Source: Fictibacillus aquaticus | Lineage (GTDB): Bacteria; Bacillota; Bacilli; Bacillales; Fictibacillaceae | NCBI RefSeq assembly: GCF_002245695.1 | Contig: NZ_NOII01000006.1 | Location: forward strand, 1-61,211 | DNA: 61,211 nt | Direction: 5' to 3' | Part shown: positions 7,338 to 20,119 of the stretch, in pieces | Position numbering within the stretch: position 1 is the stretch's first letter | Layout: each line of letters starts with the position of its first letter | The notes under the pieces: model-generated | What the model saw: only the letters and a program-made list of their open reading frames with translations | Databases searched by the model: none | Told to the model about the DNA's origin: nothing | Position numbers and translations under genes: made by a program

Positions 7338-8135
7338 TTACGACCGTGTAAAGATTAGAACAGCGGCAAGCAGAGCAAGCGCTGCGATAGCAAGCGTATC
7401 GCGCAGCTGCCAGTTCAGTTCTCTTAAGCGTGTTCTTCCTTCTCCGCCTCTGTATCCTCTCGATTCCATCGCAAGTGCCAGCTCTTCTGCCCGTTTGAAT
7501 GCCGAGATGAAGAGCGGGATGAGAAGCGGTACGAACGCCTTCACTCTCTCCTTGATCGGACCGCTCGTGAAGTCAGCTCCACGTGCCATCTGCGCTTTCA
7601 TGATCTTCTCGGTTTCTTGTAAAAGCGTCGGAATGAACCGCAGCGAGATGGACATCATGAGTGCGAACTCGTGGACAGGAAGCTTCAGCTTTTTCAGCGG
7701 GTGAAGCAGGTATTCCAGTCCGTCTGTAATATCAATAGGGGTGGTCGTCAAAGTTAAAAGCGAAGTCATCATCACCAGCAGCATGAGCCTGAGTGAGATG
7801 TAAAGACCTTGAATCACGCCGCCTTCATAAACTTTCAGCCACCCGAGGCTGAACAGCACGTCTCCTTCTTTTGTCATGAAAACGTGAAGAAGAAGCGTAA
7901 AGAAAACGAGAAAGAATACTGGTTTAAGTCCTCTGTACAAATACCCTGCCGGTACTTTTGAAGAAGCCAGCACGAACAGTGTGAACAGAGCTGCAGCTCC
8001 ATACGAAATGAAATTGTTCGCCAAAAAGATAATAAAGATAAAAATAAACGATGCCAGAAGCTTTGAGCGCGGGTCCATCCTGTGAAGAACAGATGAAGCC
8101 GGGTAATATTGTCCGATAATTACGTTCTGCAGCAT
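7338..8135 (-). CDS. ecfT: energy-coupling factor transporter transmembrane protein EcfT
   Basis: A 265-residue membrane scaffold of ECF vitamin/metal importers. It couples the two ATPases to exchangeable substrate-binding S proteins encoded elsewhere. It has several hydrophobic segments, and the two cytoplasmic coupling motifs are visible: QMARGADF and MESRGYRG. The start ATG at 8135 overlaps the ecfA2 stop (TAATG) and follows GGAGGGGTGA. An upstream in-frame ATG inside ecfA2 is less likely. Confidence 0.94.
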   Translation of the reverse strand: MLQNVIIGQYYPASSVLHRMDPRSKLLASFIFIFIIFLANNFISYGAAALFTLFVLASSKVPAGYLYRGLKPVFFLVFFTLLLHVFMTKEGDVLFSLGWLKVYEGGVIQGLYISLRLMLLVMMTSLLTLTTTPIDITDGLEYLLHPLKKLKLPVHEFALMMSISLRFIPTLLQETEKIMKAQMARGADFTSGPIKERVKAFVPLLIPLFISAFKRAEELALAMESRGYRGGEGRTRLRELNWQLRDTLAIAALALLAAVLIFTRS

Positions 8136-9001
8136 TAGCTCACCCCTCCCTTCCATTCGGAAGCAAGAGCTTTTGCCAATGAGGCAACTGTAAACTCTGA
8201 CAGCTCATGGCGCTCTCCAGAGGCAGCTTGCCACTTATGCAGAAACTCCACCGTCTCCGGTACATCGAGGCTTGCCTGCTTCAGCTTCTCTTCCTGCTGA
8301 AAAATTTCAGCCGGCACGCCTTTCATGAATACTTTCCCTTGATGCATAACGACGATTTCATCCGCATATTTTGCGGCATCTTCCATGCTGTGTGTAACAA
8401 GAATCGTTGTCAGCTTTCTGTCGTGATGAAGATTGTAGAAAAGCTCCATGATTTCGTTGCGCCCAGAAGGGTCTAGGCCTGCTGTCGGCTCATCGAGGAT
8501 GAGCACGTCCGGTTTCATTGCAAGAACGCCGGCGATCGCCACACGGCGCATCTGTCCGCCGCTCAGGTCAAACGGAGATTTGTCGCTCACTTCTTCTGGA
8601 AGCCCGACAAGAGAGATCATTTCTTTTGCACGCTCTTTTGCTTCTGTCTCAGATTCCCCGAAGTTCATCGGCCCGAACATAATATCTTTTTCCACGGTTT
8701 CTTCAAAGAGCTGGTGTTCTGGATATTGAAAAACGATGCCTACCTTTTTGCGCAAAGGCTTCATATCCATCTTTTTGTCCCCGGCCGCCCAGGCAGTATC
8801 CCCCATGGCGATACTGCCTGAAGATGGCTTCAGCAACCCATTTAAATGCTGGATCAGAGTAGATTTTCCAGAGCCTGTATGGCCGATCAAAGCAAGAAAG
8901 GTCCCTTCAGAGATATCAAGGCTGATATCCTTAAGAGCAAGCCGTTCATAAGGAGAGCCTGGCATATAGCGGTGCTCTAGCTGCCTGATTTTAATGTCCA
9001 T
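8135..9001 (-). CDS. ecfA2: ECF transporter ATPase EcfA2
   Basis: A 288-residue ABC ATPase: Walker [10 protein letters not shown] (residues 40-48), Q-loop [10 protein letters not shown], signature LSGGQMRR and Walker [12 protein letters not shown] followed by the switch His in THS. With EcfA1 it forms the heterodimeric motor of group II ECF importers. It overlaps the end of ecfA1 by 25 bp, with its ribosome binding site (GAAGG) inside ecfA1, which points to translational coupling. It matches B. subtilis ybaE in order and type. Confidence 0.94.
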   Translation of the reverse strand: MDIKIRQLEHRYMPGSPYERLALKDISLDISEGTFLALIGHTGSGKSTLIQHLNGLLKPSSGSIAMGDTAWAAGDKKMDMKPLRKKVGIVFQYPEHQLFEETVEKDIMFGPMNFGESETEAKERAKEMISLVGLPEEVSDKSPFDLSGGQMRRVAIAGVLAMKPDVLILDEPTAGLDPSGRNEIMELFYNLHHDRKLTTILVTHSMEDAAKYADEIVVMHQGKVFMKGVPAEIFQQEEKLKQASLDVPETVEFLHKWQAASGERHELSEFTVASLAKALASEWKGGVS

Positions 9002-9816
9002 AAAGCCTTCACCAACTCTTCCTGCGTTAAATAGTCACGTGTTAAAGGTACGCCTTCTTCCCGGAGCTTCTGGCTCAATTTAACCGAGAACGGCGTGTCC
9101 AGTCCTGCATCAAGGATAAGGCTCGTGTTTGAGAAAATATCAGAAGGAGCCCCGAGTGCGGAAACACGTCCCTTGTTCATCACGAGCACTCTGTCTGAAT
9201 GCAGTGCTTCTTCAAGGTCATGGGTGATGGAGATAACCGTGATTCCTTTTTCTTTGTTCAGAGTTCTCACGGTTTCCAGCACTTCTTTCCGGCCCATAGG
9301 GTCCAGCATGGATGTTGCCTCATCCAGAATAATAATGCTAGGTGCTTGTGCGAGTATCCCAGCAATCGCAACCCTCTGCTTCTGTCCGCCAGATAGAAGA
9401 TGCGGCTCTTGATCAAGGTATTGCTCCATCCCCACATGCTTTACACTCTCGTCGATTCTTCTGATCATCTCATCGCGCGGCACACCGAAGTTTTCAAGGC
9501 CGAACGCAATATCATCTCTTACACTCGTCCCGACAAACTGGTTATCCGGGTTTTGGAACACAACCCCGACCCGCCTGCGGATTTCCCAGAGCTCGTCCAT
9601 GTTTGTGGTGAAAAGTCCTTCCACTTCAACATTTCCGCTGTCCGGAAGCAAAAGACCATTCAAAAGCTTGGCTAAGGTCGACTTCCCTGAACCATTATGT
9701 CCGGTAACAGACAGCCACTCCCCTTTCATGCATGAAAGAGTGACATTTTTTAATGCTAGCTCTGTCTCAGCCGGATACTTGAAGCTAACATCATTCACTT
9801 TTAAAATTTCACTCAA
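8977..9816 (-). CDS. ecfA1: ECF transporter ATPase EcfA1
   Basis: A 279-residue ABC ATPase: Walker A GHNGSGKST (39-47), Q-loop FQNPDNQFVG, signature LSGGQKQR, and a Walker B region IILDEATSMLD in which Ala replaces the usual Pro, as in EcfA1 proteins. The start codon is TTG, preceded by AGAGGAGG at about 7 bases. It is the first gene of the ecfA1-ecfA2-ecfT-truA set and follows rplQ after a 390-bp gap holding a terminator and a phased repeat array. Confidence 0.94.
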   Translation of the reverse strand: MSEILKVNDVSFKYPAETELALKNVTLSCMKGEWLSVTGHNGSGKSTLAKLLNGLLLPDSGNVEVEGLFTTNMDELWEIRRRVGVVFQNPDNQFVGTSVRDDIAFGLENFGVPRDEMIRRIDESVKHVGMEQYLDQEPHLLSGGQKQRVAIAGILAQAPSIIILDEATSMLDPMGRKEVLETVRTLNKEKGITVISITHDLEEALHSDRVLVMNKGRVSALGAPSDIFSNTSLILDAGLDTPFSVKLSQKLREEGVPLTRDYLTQEELVKALWTLKSGS

Positions 9817-9978
9817 GCGAATTCCTCCTCTAAGCTGTCCAAACTAAACTGCTCTCTGCTCATGATTATAACGTACTTTCTGTGTATCTCTAAAACGGGA
9901 TGTTCCGCTAGTTATAAGTTCTTCAGTGTTATTTTAGCTATGTGAAGACGTCTGTGAACTGTAAAATAACGGAATTGC

Positions 9979-10125
9979 GCCCGCGGATGAGCGGAATGCG
10001 CCCGCGCTTTCCTCATTGGCGCCCGCGGTTCGGCTATACACGCCCGCGCCACCACCAAATACGCCCGCAAATGTGTAGAACCCGCCCGCGCACGCCTTTC
10101 AACACCCCGCGGAACGGATATCTAC
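9979..10125. repeat. exact 21-bp phased GCCCGC array (7 units)
   Basis: GCCCGC recurs at 9979, 10000, 10021, 10042, 10063 and 10084, and CCCCGC at 10105, always exactly 21 bp apart. The 13-15 bases between cores are unrelated to each other. A weak earlier unit (ACTGTAAAAT, 9958) fits the same phase. The array is GC-rich compared with its flanks. The rest of 9817-10148 shows no gene that I can support. Function unknown. Confidence 0.85.
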
Positions 10126-10148
10126 ACTCATAACGTTTAAAAGAGAAT

Positions 10149-10196
10149 ACAAAAAAGGGCAAGATCTGAATCCGTGAAGACCCTATCCCGCCCTTT
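10149..10196 (-). terminator. intrinsic terminator after rplQ
   Basis: AAAGGGC (10154-10160) pairs with GCCCTTT (10190-10196), with further inner pairing, and the minus strand continues into a T-run. It closes the alpha operon a few bases after the rplQ stop. Confidence 0.75.
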
Positions 10197-10204
10197 GATG
10201 CGTA

Positions 10205-10567
10205 TTAAACTAGTTCAATGATAACCATTGGTGCACCGTCTCCGCGGCGAGGTCCGATTTTCGCGATGCGAGTGTAACCTCCGCTGCGCTCTGCGTAGCG
10301 TGGTGCAAGATCAGTGAAAAGTTTCTGAAGTGAACGTTGTCCAGACTCTTCATTAGCGATTTCGTTGCGCATGAATGAAGCAGCCTGACGGCGAGCGTGA
10401 AGGTCTCCACGCTTTCCAAGCGTAATCATCTTTTCAGCGAACTTACGAACTTCCTTAGCACGAGCTTCAGTAGTTTCGATGCGTTCGTTAATGATCAAGT
10501 CAGTTGTCAAGTCACGAAGCATTGCTTTGCGAATTGAAGATACACGACCTAACTTTTGGTATCCCAT
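10205..10567 (-). CDS. rplQ: 50S ribosomal protein L17
   Basis: A 120-residue bacterial L17 (start [17 protein letters not shown], end MVIIELV), a component at the bottom of the 50S subunit. GGAGGG precedes the ATG. It is the last gene of the alpha operon, 49 bp after rpoA, and a terminator follows. Confidence 0.97.
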   Translation of the reverse strand: MGYQKLGRVSSIRKAMLRDLTTDLIINERIETTEARAKEVRKFAEKMITLGKRGDLHARRQAASFMRNEIANEESGQRSLQKLFTDLAPRYAERSGGYTRIAKIGPRRGDGAPMVIIELV

Positions 10568-10616
10568 GAGATATTCCCTCCTTCTGCGATATCTCTGAAT
10601 CTATGATGACTGAAGA

Positions 10617-11561
10617 TTAATCTTCAGCGCGTAAGGCAAGCCCAAGCTCTTCAAGCTTCTCTTGAACTTCTTCAAGAGATTTCTTTCCAAGATTGCGTAC
10701 CTTCATCATATCTTCTTCTGATTTATTAGCAAGTTCTTGAACAGTGTTAATGCCAGCACGCTTAAGGCAGTTGTAAGAACGAACAGAAAGATCAAGCTCC
10801 TCGATCGTCATCTCTAGAACTTTTTCCTTTTGATCTTCTTCTTTTTCAACCATGATTTCTGCTTTTTGCGCCTGATCGGTTAACCCAACAAAAATGTTAA
10901 GGTGCTCCGTAATGATCTTCGCTCCAAGAGAAACCGCCTCTTCTGGACGGATGCTTCCATCTGTCCATACATCAAGCGTTAACTTGTCATAGTTTGTTAC
11001 TTGGCCGACACGAGTGTTTTCTACCTGGTAGTTCACACGCGAAATCGGTGTATAAATGGAATCAACCGGAATAACTCCGATCGGCAGATCTTCACGCTTG
11101 TTGCCTTCAGCCTGGATATAACCGCGGCCGCGCTTAGCTGTAAGCTTCATTTGGAAATGAGCGCCTGCAGACAAAGTGGCAATGTGCAGATCCGGATTCA
11201 AAATTTCTACATCGCTGTCATGTGTAATGTCGCCAGCTGTAACGACTCCTTCGCCCTGTACATCAATCTCAAGAGTCTTATCTTCTTCAGAGTAAATCTT
11301 CATTGCAAGCTTCTTCAGGTTAAGGATGATAGTAGTAACATCTTCTACCACTCCTTCAACTGTAGAGAACTCGTGCAATACGCCATTAATCTGAATAGAT
11401 GTGATAGCTGCTCCAGGAAGTGAGGATAACAGGATACGACGTAAGGAGTTGCCTAAAGTAGTCCCATATCCACGCTCGAGTGGTTCAACAACAAACTTTC
11501 CGTATGTGGCATCGTCGCTGATTTCAACCGTTTCAATTCTTGGCTTTTCGATTTCGATCAT
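10617..11561 (-). CDS. rpoA: RNA polymerase alpha subunit
   Basis: A 314-residue alpha subunit. The N-terminal assembly domain (about 1-230) has [18 protein letters not shown]. The C-terminal domain (about 245-310, with [13 protein letters not shown] and [12 protein letters not shown]) contacts UP elements and activators. GGAGGGTTAGTTG precedes the ATG. It lies between rpsK and rplQ in the standard alpha operon, with a 153-bp gap upstream that holds a leader hairpin. Confidence 0.98.
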   Translation of the reverse strand: MIEIEKPRIETVEISDDATYGKFVVEPLERGYGTTLGNSLRRILLSSLPGAAITSIQINGVLHEFSTVEGVVEDVTTIILNLKKLAMKIYSEEDKTLEIDVQGEGVVTAGDITHDSDVEILNPDLHIATLSAGAHFQMKLTAKRGRGYIQAEGNKREDLPIGVIPVDSIYTPISRVNYQVENTRVGQVTNYDKLTLDVWTDGSIRPEEAVSLGAKIITEHLNIFVGLTDQAQKAEIMVEKEEDQKEKVLEMTIEELDLSVRSYNCLKRAGINTVQELANKSEEDMMKVRNLGKKSLEEVQEKLEELGLALRAED

Positions 11562-11590
11562 TCAACTAACCCTCCTTCAAACGTCGAACC

Positions 11591-11614
11591 TCGGCCAGGC
11601 AGATGCCCAGCCGA
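11591..11614 (-). other. leader hairpin upstream of rpoA
   Basis: In the 153-bp rpsK-rpoA gap the minus strand contains TCGGC and GCCGA arms around TGGGCA/TGCCTG, giving a near-perfect hairpin about 15 bases before the rpoA ribosome binding site. It may tune rpoA-rplQ translation or stabilise a processed 5' end. No T-run follows, so it is not a terminator. Confidence 0.45.
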
Positions 11615-11714
11615 AATTCCCCAATAGGCATTCCCGACATTTATTAACCAAAACATATATATTCCACATATCCATTATAGACATGCTGCAGGAATATATA
11701 CCGTCAGCGTAAAA

Positions 11715-12110
11715 TTATACGCGGCGGCGTTTTGGAGGACGGCATCCGTTGTGAGGAACCGGAGTAACGTCACGAATTGCAGTTACTTCCAATCCTACCG
11801 CTTGAAGGGCACGGATTGCAGCTTCACGTCCAGCTCCAGGGCCTTTTACGGAAACTTCAAGAGTCTTCATACCGTGCTCCTGAGCTGTTTTACCAGCTGT
11901 TTCAGCAGCCATTTGAGCTGCGAATGGAGTGGATTTACGAGAGCCTTTAAATCCTAGGTGGCCAGCAGTCGCCCAAGATACAGCGTTCCCGTGAGTGTCA
12001 GTGATAGTAACGATCGTGTTGTTGAACGTAGAGCGGATATGCGCTACGCCGCTTTCGATATTCTTTTTGACACGACGCTTACGTGTATTAGTTTTACGTG
12101 GCTTTGCCAT
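11715..12110 (-). CDS. rpsK: 30S ribosomal protein S11
   Basis: A 131-residue S11 from the 30S platform, with [13 protein letters not shown] and the C-terminal [18 protein letters not shown]. Full length. The AAAGGAGGTAG ribosome binding site is well placed. It sits between rpsM and rpoA. Confidence 0.98.
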   Translation of the reverse strand: MAKPRKTNTRKRRVKKNIESGVAHIRSTFNNTIVTITDTHGNAVSWATAGHLGFKGSRKSTPFAAQMAAETAGKTAQEHGMKTLEVSVKGPGAGREAAIRALQAVGLEVTAIRDVTPVPHNGCRPPKRRRV

Positions 12111-12130
12111 TTAGATTCTACCTCCTTTAC

Positions 12131-12496
12131 TTACTTTTTCTTATTCGCTACAGTACGGCGAGGTCCTTTACGAGTACGAGAGTTGTTCTTCGTATTTTGA
12201 CCGCGAACTGGTAGGCCGCGACGGTGACGTACACCACGGTATGCACCGATCTCGATTAGACGCTTAATGTTTAGGGACACTTCACGGCGAAGGTCACCTT
12301 CTACCTTGTGTGTGTCAAGAACTTCACGAATCTTGTTTAGTTCGTCTTCCGTTAGATCACGAACACGAGTTTCTTCAGATACACCAGCTGCAGCAAGAAC
12401 CTGCTGAGCTTTCGTTTTACCGATACCGAAGATGTATGTTAAAGAGATTACCACTCGCTTGTCGCGCGGAATGTCAACTCCAGCAATACGTGCCAT
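12131..12496 (-). CDS. rpsM: 30S ribosomal protein S13
   Basis: A 121-residue S13 from the 30S head, involved in subunit bridges and P-site tRNA contact. It starts [14 protein letters not shown] and ends with the basic [14 protein letters not shown] tail. AAGGAGGTGC precedes the ATG. It lies 20 bp before rpmJ's stop in the usual infA-rpmJ-rpsM-rpsK-rpoA order. Confidence 0.98.
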   Translation of the reverse strand: MARIAGVDIPRDKRVVISLTYIFGIGKTKAQQVLAAAGVSEETRVRDLTEDELNKIREVLDTHKVEGDLRREVSLNIKRLIEIGAYRGVRHRRGLPVRGQNTKNNSRTRKGPRRTVANKKK

Positions 12497-12516
12497 TATC
12501 TTTGCACCTCCTTGAT

Positions 12517-12878
<362 letters not shown>

Positions 12879-12886
<8 letters not shown>

Positions 12887-13199
12887 CGACTTGATCTCCC
12901 TTCTTCAGAGCAATGACGTCCTCGTCGGAAAACTTCGCTACAGCATAACGCAGTTTGCCATTGGTTACACGGCCAGTTTCAAGAATACTTCTTGCAACTT
13001 CCGGAGAAGTAAAATCCTGCAGCTCTAAGTGGTTCAGGTTTTTACGTTTGGCTCGATCGAATTTACGCTTGTCGCCGTCCGCGATGAGGACGAACCTTTC
13101 ATCTAGGATTTCGACGATGACCCCAAGCTTATTTTTGTCACGGCCTCTATTGATGCGAACCAGCTGTCCGAGCTTCGGTACAAGTTCAAATTCGCTCAA
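12879..13199 (-). CDS. KOW-domain RNA-binding protein (L14e-like)
   Basis: About 106 residues with an N-terminal KOW motif ([21 protein letters not shown]) and a basic [17 protein letters not shown] stretch, matching the KOW-domain protein between map and infA in Bacillus (ybzG in B. subtilis, as I recall). The start is taken as TTG at 13199, five bases after AAGGTGA. The GTG at 13208 would overlap that ribosome binding site. It is 16 bp from map and overlaps infA. It probably binds rRNA, but its role is not established. Confidence 0.85.
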
Positions 13200-13214
13200 C
13201 GTATTCACCTTCGC

Positions 13215-14611
<1,397 letters not shown>

Positions 14612-14677
14612 CTAATCCCTCCATACATGTTCCTTACTTTTGGCAGAGTGAAGGGGAAGGCGATTCTTCCCTTTCCT

Positions 14678-15979
14678 CTACTTAATGAAGCCTTTATAGT
14701 GCCGCTTAATCAGCTGGCTCTCTATCTGCTTCATCGTATCTAATGCCACACCTACAACAATCAGCAAGCTCGTTCCACCGATCTGAACAGAAGGCGGAAG
14801 ATTCAATGCTGGAATTTTTGTAAAGATTACCGGAAGGATAGCGATAACCGCGAGGAATAGAGATCCTACAAAAGTTAATCGGTACAGAATTCTCGTAATA
14901 TACGTTTGGGTGTTTGCACCTGGGCGAATGCCTGGGATGTAACCGCCCTGCTTCTTTAAGTTATCCGCCATTTGCTCCGGATTAACTTGGATAAACGTAT
15001 AGAAATACGAAAATCCGATAATTAAAGCTGCATATATGATCATTCCGATAGGCTGGGAATAGTCAAACGCATTGATGATCCATTTTGTCACACTGTTTTG
15101 CTCGAAGAAGCCAGCGATCGTGCGCGGAGTAATCAATAGGGAAATCGCGAAGATTACCGGGATAACTCCTGCCGCGTTGACCTTAATCGGCAAGTGAGTG
15201 GACTGGCCGCCAACAGGCTTTGTACCAACGACTCGTTTTGCATACTGAATAGGGATTTTACGAACACCTTGTTGAATGAAAATTACTGCGACAATAATTA
15301 GAACGACAGCAATCAACAGCAGAAGTACAGATACAATATGCATAAACAGTTCTTCTTTAGGACCGTTAATCTGTGCTGCATAAAGCTGGGTAACTGCTGT
15401 AGGAATAGCTGCGACAATCCCCGCAAAAATGAGAACGGAAATTCCGTTTCCAATTCCTTTAAGGGTAATCTGCTCACCTAACCACATTAAGAATGCGGTA
15501 CCTGCAGTTAAAACTAACGCAATGAATAGGTACGTTGTAGGACTTGGGTCGGTTATGAGTCCCGGAAAAATGTTATTAAACCCGATAGACATCCCGATCG
15601 CCTGGATAAAACCAAGGACAATCGTTCCATAGCGTGTGAACTGGGCTAATTTCTTGCGCCCTACTTCACCTTGCTTGCTCCATTCGGTAAACTTCGGAAC
15701 TACATCCATCTGCAGAAGCTGCACGATGATGGATGCCGTGATGTACGGCATAATACCCATAGCGAAGATAGAAAAGTTCTGTAAAGCTCCGCCACCAAAC
15801 GTATTTAAAAATCCAAGGAAGTCAGCACTGTTGCTGTTGCTGAATTTCAGCACTTCCCTGTTTACTCCTGGTACTGGAATGAATGTTCCGAGACGAAACA
15901 CGACCAGCATAGCAAGTGTAAATAGAATTTTATTTCTCAGATCACCCACACGCAAGATATTGGAGATTGTCCCTAACAT
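14678..15979 (-). CDS. secY: Sec translocon channel subunit SecY
   Basis: A 433-residue membrane protein with ten predicted transmembrane segments, the central channel of the Sec export pathway with SecE (encoded at 43077-43283) and SecG. A PGVN plug-region segment and a KKQGGYIPGIRPG cytosolic loop, which contacts SecA or the ribosome, are visible. Its start shares one base with the rplO stop (TAATG). Confidence 0.98.
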   Translation of the reverse strand: MLGTISNILRVGDLRNKILFTLAMLVVFRLGTFIPVPGVNREVLKFSNSNSADFLGFLNTFGGGALQNFSIFAMGIMPYITASIIVQLLQMDVVPKFTEWSKQGEVGRKKLAQFTRYGTIVLGFIQAIGMSIGFNNIFPGLITDPSPTTYLFIALVLTAGTAFLMWLGEQITLKGIGNGISVLIFAGIVAAIPTAVTQLYAAQINGPKEELFMHIVSVLLLLIAVVLIIVAVIFIQQGVRKIPIQYAKRVVGTKPVGGQSTHLPIKVNAAGVIPVIFAISLLITPRTIAGFFEQNSVTKWIINAFDYSQPIGMIIYAALIIGFSYFYTFIQVNPEQMADNLKKQGGYIPGIRPGANTQTYITRILYRLTFVGSLFLAVIAILPVIFTKIPALNLPPSVQIGGTSLLIVVGVALDTMKQIESQLIKRHYKGFIK

Positions 15980-16419
15980 TAGATCACCTCAGTGTTTCCG
16001 CCAGCAGCTTCAATTGCTTCCTTAGCAGAAGCAGAGAACTTGTGCGCTTTAACTGTAAGCTTAACTCCTAACTTGCCGTTTCCAAGAATCTTAATTCCGT
16101 TCATTTCCTTGCTCACTACGCCAGTTTCAAGAAGAAGTTCCGGAGTTACCTCTGTACCTTCTGCGAAACCTGCAAGTTTGTCAAGGTTAACAATCGCGTA
16201 CTCTTTGCGAGTCGGATTCGTGAATCCGCGCTTAGGCAAACGACGTGCTAATGGGTTCTGACCACCCTCGAATCCTGGACGAACTCCTCCGCCAGAACGA
16301 GAGTTTTGCCCTTTGTGACCACGTCCACTAGTTTTCCCGTTTCCAGAACCGATACCGCGTCCTACACGGTTGCGTGTTTTACGGGATCCTTCTGATGGTT
16401 TTAACTCATGAAGTTTCAT
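15979..16419 (-). CDS. rplO: 50S ribosomal protein L15
   Basis: A 146-residue L15, starting [14 protein letters not shown], with the long Gly/Arg-rich extension ([18 protein letters not shown]) that threads through 23S rRNA. GGAGGTGCTC precedes the ATG. Its stop overlaps the secY start by one base, linking export channel and ribosome synthesis in the spc operon. Confidence 0.98.
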   Translation of the reverse strand: MKLHELKPSEGSRKTRNRVGRGIGSGNGKTSGRGHKGQNSRSGGGVRPGFEGGQNPLARRLPKRGFTNPTRKEYAIVNLDKLAGFAEGTEVTPELLLETGVVSKEMNGIKILGNGKLGVKLTVKAHKFSASAKEAIEAAGGNTEVI

Positions 16420-16450
16420 CTGAGCACCTCCTCATGGTTTATTTCGCTTT

Positions 16451-16639
16451 TTATGCGTCGATTTCGTTTACTGTTAAAAGGTGAGATACCTTGTTTACCA
16501 TACCGCGGATAGCCGCGTTGTCTTCGTGTACGACTGTCTGATGCATCTTGCGAAGACCTAGAGTCTTAACAACAACACGCTGGTTCTCAGGACGGCCGAT
16601 AACACTGCGAGTGAGGGTGATTTCTAATTTCTTAGCCAT
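16451..16639 (-). CDS. rpmD: 50S ribosomal protein L30
   Basis: A 62-residue short bacterial L30 ([20 protein letters not shown]) from the 50S subunit. AAGGAGGG precedes the ATG. It lies 13 bp after rpsE. Confidence 0.97.
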   Translation of the reverse strand: MAKKLEITLTRSVIGRPENQRVVVKTLGLRKMHQTVVHEDNAAIRGMVNKVSHLLTVNEIDA

Positions 16640-16652
16640 CTATGTTCCCTCC

Positions 16653-17150
16653 TTAACCTAAAAGCTCTTGTACTGACTTGCCGCGAAGTTTCGCAACGTC
16701 CTCAGCACGCTTTAAATTTTTCAATCCTTCGATCGTTGCACGAACCATGTTGATTGGATTGTTAGATCCTAGTGACTTAGAAAGGATGTCACCAACACCA
16801 GCAAGTTCGAGTACCGCACGGACAGGTCCGCCGGCAATAACTCCAGTACCTTCAGAAGCAGGCTTCAGAAGTACGTTTCCAGCGCCAAATCGTCCAACGA
16901 TTTGGTGAGGGATTGTTGTACGAACGATAGGTACAGAAATCAAGTTTTTCTTTGCATCTTCAATCGCCTTACGGATTGCGTCCGGTACTTCTTGAGCTTT
17001 ACCAGTACCGAAGCCCACGTGACCGTTTTTGTCACCTACGACAACCACTGCAGCAAAGCGGAAACGACGTCCACCTTTTACGACCTTAGCTACACGGTTG
17101 ACCGTAACGACGCGTTCTTCAAGTTCAAGTTTGTTAGAGTCGATACGCAT
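16653..17150 (-). CDS. rpsE: 30S ribosomal protein S5
   Basis: A 165-residue S5 involved in mRNA entry and decoding accuracy: an N-terminal dsRBD-like domain ([19 protein letters not shown]) and a C-terminal domain with [12 protein letters not shown]. The VKGGRRFRF loop is a known site of spectinomycin-resistance changes and looks wild-type. AAGGAGGG ribosome binding site. Confidence 0.98.
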   Translation of the reverse strand: MRIDSNKLELEERVVTVNRVAKVVKGGRRFRFAAVVVVGDKNGHVGFGTGKAQEVPDAIRKAIEDAKKNLISVPIVRTTIPHQIVGRFGAGNVLLKPASEGTGVIAGGPVRAVLELAGVGDILSKSLGSNNPINMVRATIEGLKNLKRAEDVAKLRGKSVQELLG

Positions 17151-17167
17151 CAGGTTCCCTCCTTCTA

Positions 17168-17530
17168 TTAAAATTCCAGACCAGCTTCACGAGCTGCGTC
17201 TGCCAATGCTTGAATACGTCCGTGGTAGAGGTATCCTCCACGGTCAAATACTACTGCTGTATAACCTTTTTCTTTCGCACGCTCAGCAATTGCTTTACCG
17301 ATTGCTTTCGCAGCGTCAACGTTACCGCCGTTTCCTACTTCAACTTCTTTATCAAGAGTTGATGCAGATACAAGTGTTACTCCAGCTTGATCATCGATCA
17401 ATTGTGCATAGATGTGTTTTGTAGAACGGAATACGTTCAAACGAGGACGTTGTGCTGTACCGATTACAGTACGGCGAACACGAGCATGTCTTTTCTTACG
17501 AGCGACATTCTTATCGGCTTTCGTGATCAT
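17168..17530 (-). CDS. rplR: 50S ribosomal protein L18
   Basis: A 120-residue L18 that binds 5S rRNA with L5 in the central protuberance. It starts [19 protein letters not shown]. The ATG at 17530 is 8 bases after AAAGGAG; an in-frame GTG at 17539 overlaps the ribosome binding site and is rejected. It lies between rplF and rpsE. Confidence 0.97.
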   Translation of the reverse strand: MITKADKNVARKKRHARVRRTVIGTAQRPRLNVFRSTKHIYAQLIDDQAGVTLVSASTLDKEVEVGNGGNVDAAKAIGKAIAERAKEKGYTAVVFDRGGYLYHGRIQALADAAREAGLEF

Positions 17531-17561
17531 CCTTTGCACTCCTTTCCGCTAACTAACGGCT

Positions 17562-18101
17562 TTATTTACCAGTCTTACCTTCTTTACGTCGTACGAATTC
17601 ACCTTCGTAACGAATTCCTTTGCCTTTGTAAGGCTCTGGAGAACGAACAGAACGGATATTAGCTGCTACTTCTCCTACACGCTGCTTGTCGATACCTTTA
17701 ACGATTACTTTCGTGTTAGCAGGTACTTCGATCTCGATTCCTTGTTCAGGAGTGATTTCTACAGGGTGTGAGTATCCAACGTTAAGCACAAGCTTGTTTC
17801 CAGCTTTAGATGCACGGTAACCGACACCGATGATCTCAAGTGCTCTTTCATAACCGCTTGTTACTCCGATTACCATGTTGTTAAGCACGCTGCGAGTTGT
17901 ACCGTGAAGAGCTTTGTGATCTTTGCGGTCGCTCGGGCGTTCCACAGTGATCTGGTTATCTTCAACGTTAACTTTCATATCAGCATTGAACTGTCGAGAC
18001 AATTCACCTTTAGGTCCTTTAACTGTAACTGTGTTGTCAGCAGCTACATCGATTGTAACCCCAGCAGGGATTTCAATCAGTTTGTTGCCTATACGAGACA
18101 T
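17562..18101 (-). CDS. rplF: 50S ribosomal protein L6
   Basis: A 179-residue L6 at the base of the L7/L12 stalk: two similar RNA-binding domains, with [15 protein letters not shown] at the start and the conserved [16 protein letters not shown] motif near the C-terminus. GGAGGTGTC precedes the ATG. Confidence 0.98.
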   Translation of the reverse strand: MSRIGNKLIEIPAGVTIDVAADNTVTVKGPKGELSRQFNADMKVNVEDNQITVERPSDRKDHKALHGTTRSVLNNMVIGVTSGYERALEIIGVGYRASKAGNKLVLNVGYSHPVEITPEQGIEIEVPANTKVIVKGIDKQRVGEVAANIRSVRSPEPYKGKGIRYEGEFVRRKEGKTGK

Positions 18102-18130
18102 AATGACACCTCCATTCGCTGTCTAATTTA

Positions 18131-18529
18131 TTACCAAACGTACGCTAGAACTTCGCCGCCCATTTGAGCTTTGCGAGCTTCTTTGTCCGTCATGATTCCT
18201 TTTGATGTAGAAACGATTGCGATTCCAAGTCCGCCTAGAACTCGTGGAAGCTCATCAGACTTCGCATATACACGCAAGCCAGGCTTGCTGATACGCTTAA
18301 GACCAGAAATTACGCGCTCGTTGCTTGAACCGTACTTAAGGAAGATACGGATCATACCTTGTTTATTGTCTTCAACGTACTCGATGTCGCGAACGAAACC
18401 TTCACGCTTAAGGATCTCAGCGATCTCTTTCTTGATGTTTGAAGCTGGAAGCTCCAACTTATCATGGCGAACAGTGTTAGCGTTGCGGATACGAGTAAGC
18501 ATGTCTGCAATTGGATCTGTCATAACCAT
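18131..18529 (-). CDS. rpsH: 30S ribosomal protein S8
   Basis: A 132-residue S8, a primary 16S rRNA binder of the central domain, starting [17 protein letters not shown] and containing the [13 protein letters not shown] signature. Length and start match B. subtilis. GGAGGTAAC precedes the ATG. S8 is the usual spc-operon autoregulator in enteric bacteria; no such site was checked here. Confidence 0.98.
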   Translation of the reverse strand: MVMTDPIADMLTRIRNANTVRHDKLELPASNIKKEIAEILKREGFVRDIEYVEDNKQGMIRIFLKYGSSNERVISGLKRISKPGLRVYAKSDELPRVLGGLGIAIVSTSKGIMTDKEARKAQMGGEVLAYVW

Positions 18530-18561
18530 TACTAGTTACCTCCTTCCCTTTTCTCAGGGTT

Positions 18562-19312
<751 letters not shown>

Positions 19313-19338
19313 TTGGTGCCCTCCTTTCAATGCGAGAC

Positions 19339-19653
19339 TTATTTATCTAAAACTTCACCAGATTTGGCTACACGAACTTTCTTCCCGTCAACTTCTTTGT
19401 ATCCTACACGGGTAGGAACACCAGTCTTAGGGTCAAGAGGCATCACGTTAGAAACGTGAATAGGTGCTTCCATGCTGACAATTCCGCCTTGCGGATTAGC
19501 TTGGGAAGGCTTGGAGTGTTTCTTAACAACGTTTACGCCTTCAACAAGCACACGGCTTTCTTTCGGGAATGCTGCAAGGATAACACCTTGCTTGCCTTTG
19601 TCCTTACCAGAAATGACCTGAACTTTATCGCCTTTCTTTACATGCAATGGCAT
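19339..19653 (-). CDS. rplX: 50S ribosomal protein L24
   Basis: A 104-residue L24, an assembly initiator near the exit tunnel, with the KOW motif [19 protein letters not shown] at the N-terminus. AAGGAGGTGC precedes the ATG. It lies between rplN and rplE. Confidence 0.98.
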   Translation of the reverse strand: MPLHVKKGDKVQVISGKDKGKQGVILAAFPKESRVLVEGVNVVKKHSKPSQANPQGGIVSMEAPIHVSNVMPLDPKTGVPTRVGYKEVDGKKVRVAKSGEVLDK

Positions 19654-19706
19654 GAGCGTACTGCACCTCCTTACAAGACTTTTAATGCGCCTTGCTTTTG
19701 AATGAA

Positions 19707-20075
19707 TTAAAGAACTTCTGGAGCTAGTGATACGATCTTCATGAACTGCTTGTCACGAAGCTCACGAGCAACTGGTCCGAAGATACGAGTTCCACGAGGA
19801 CCTTTGTCATCTTTTACGATAACTGCAGCGTTCTCGTCGAAACGGATGAATGATCCGTCTTTACGGCGCATTCCACGCTTAGTACGTACAACAACCGCTT
19901 TAACAACATCACCTTTTTTAACAACGCCCCCTGGTGTAGCGGACTTAACAGAACATACGATAATATCACCAACATTAGCGTACTTACGTCCAGAACCACC
20001 TAGAACTTTAATACATAAAAGTTCTTTTGCACCAGAGTTATCAGCGCCTTTTAAGCGAGTTTCTTGTTGAATCAT
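19707..20075 (-). CDS. rplN: 50S ribosomal protein L14
   Basis: A 122-residue L14 at the subunit interface, starting [17 protein letters not shown]. It contains the [21 protein letters not shown]-terminus that forms bridges and binds the silencing factor RsfS in other bacteria. GGAGGC precedes the ATG. Confidence 0.98.
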   Translation of the reverse strand: MIQQETRLKGADNSGAKELLCIKVLGGSGRKYANVGDIIVCSVKSATPGGVVKKGDVVKAVVVRTKRGMRRKDGSFIRFDENAAVIVKDDKGPRGTRIFGPVARELRDKQFMKIVSLAPEVL

Positions 20076-20119
20076 GCGAATTGGCCTCCTTTCGGATGGA
20101 TATCAAATCCGAACATTTA

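Noticed and set aside
9979-10125. CRISPR array
   Set aside because: The repeat core is only 6-8 bases, the period is 21 bp, and there are no cas genes or leader.
9942-10133. Plus-strand open frame with an RPR motif every seven residues
   Set aside because: It is the direct reading of the 21-bp phased DNA repeats, has no ribosome binding site, and its spacer residues show no protein-like pattern.
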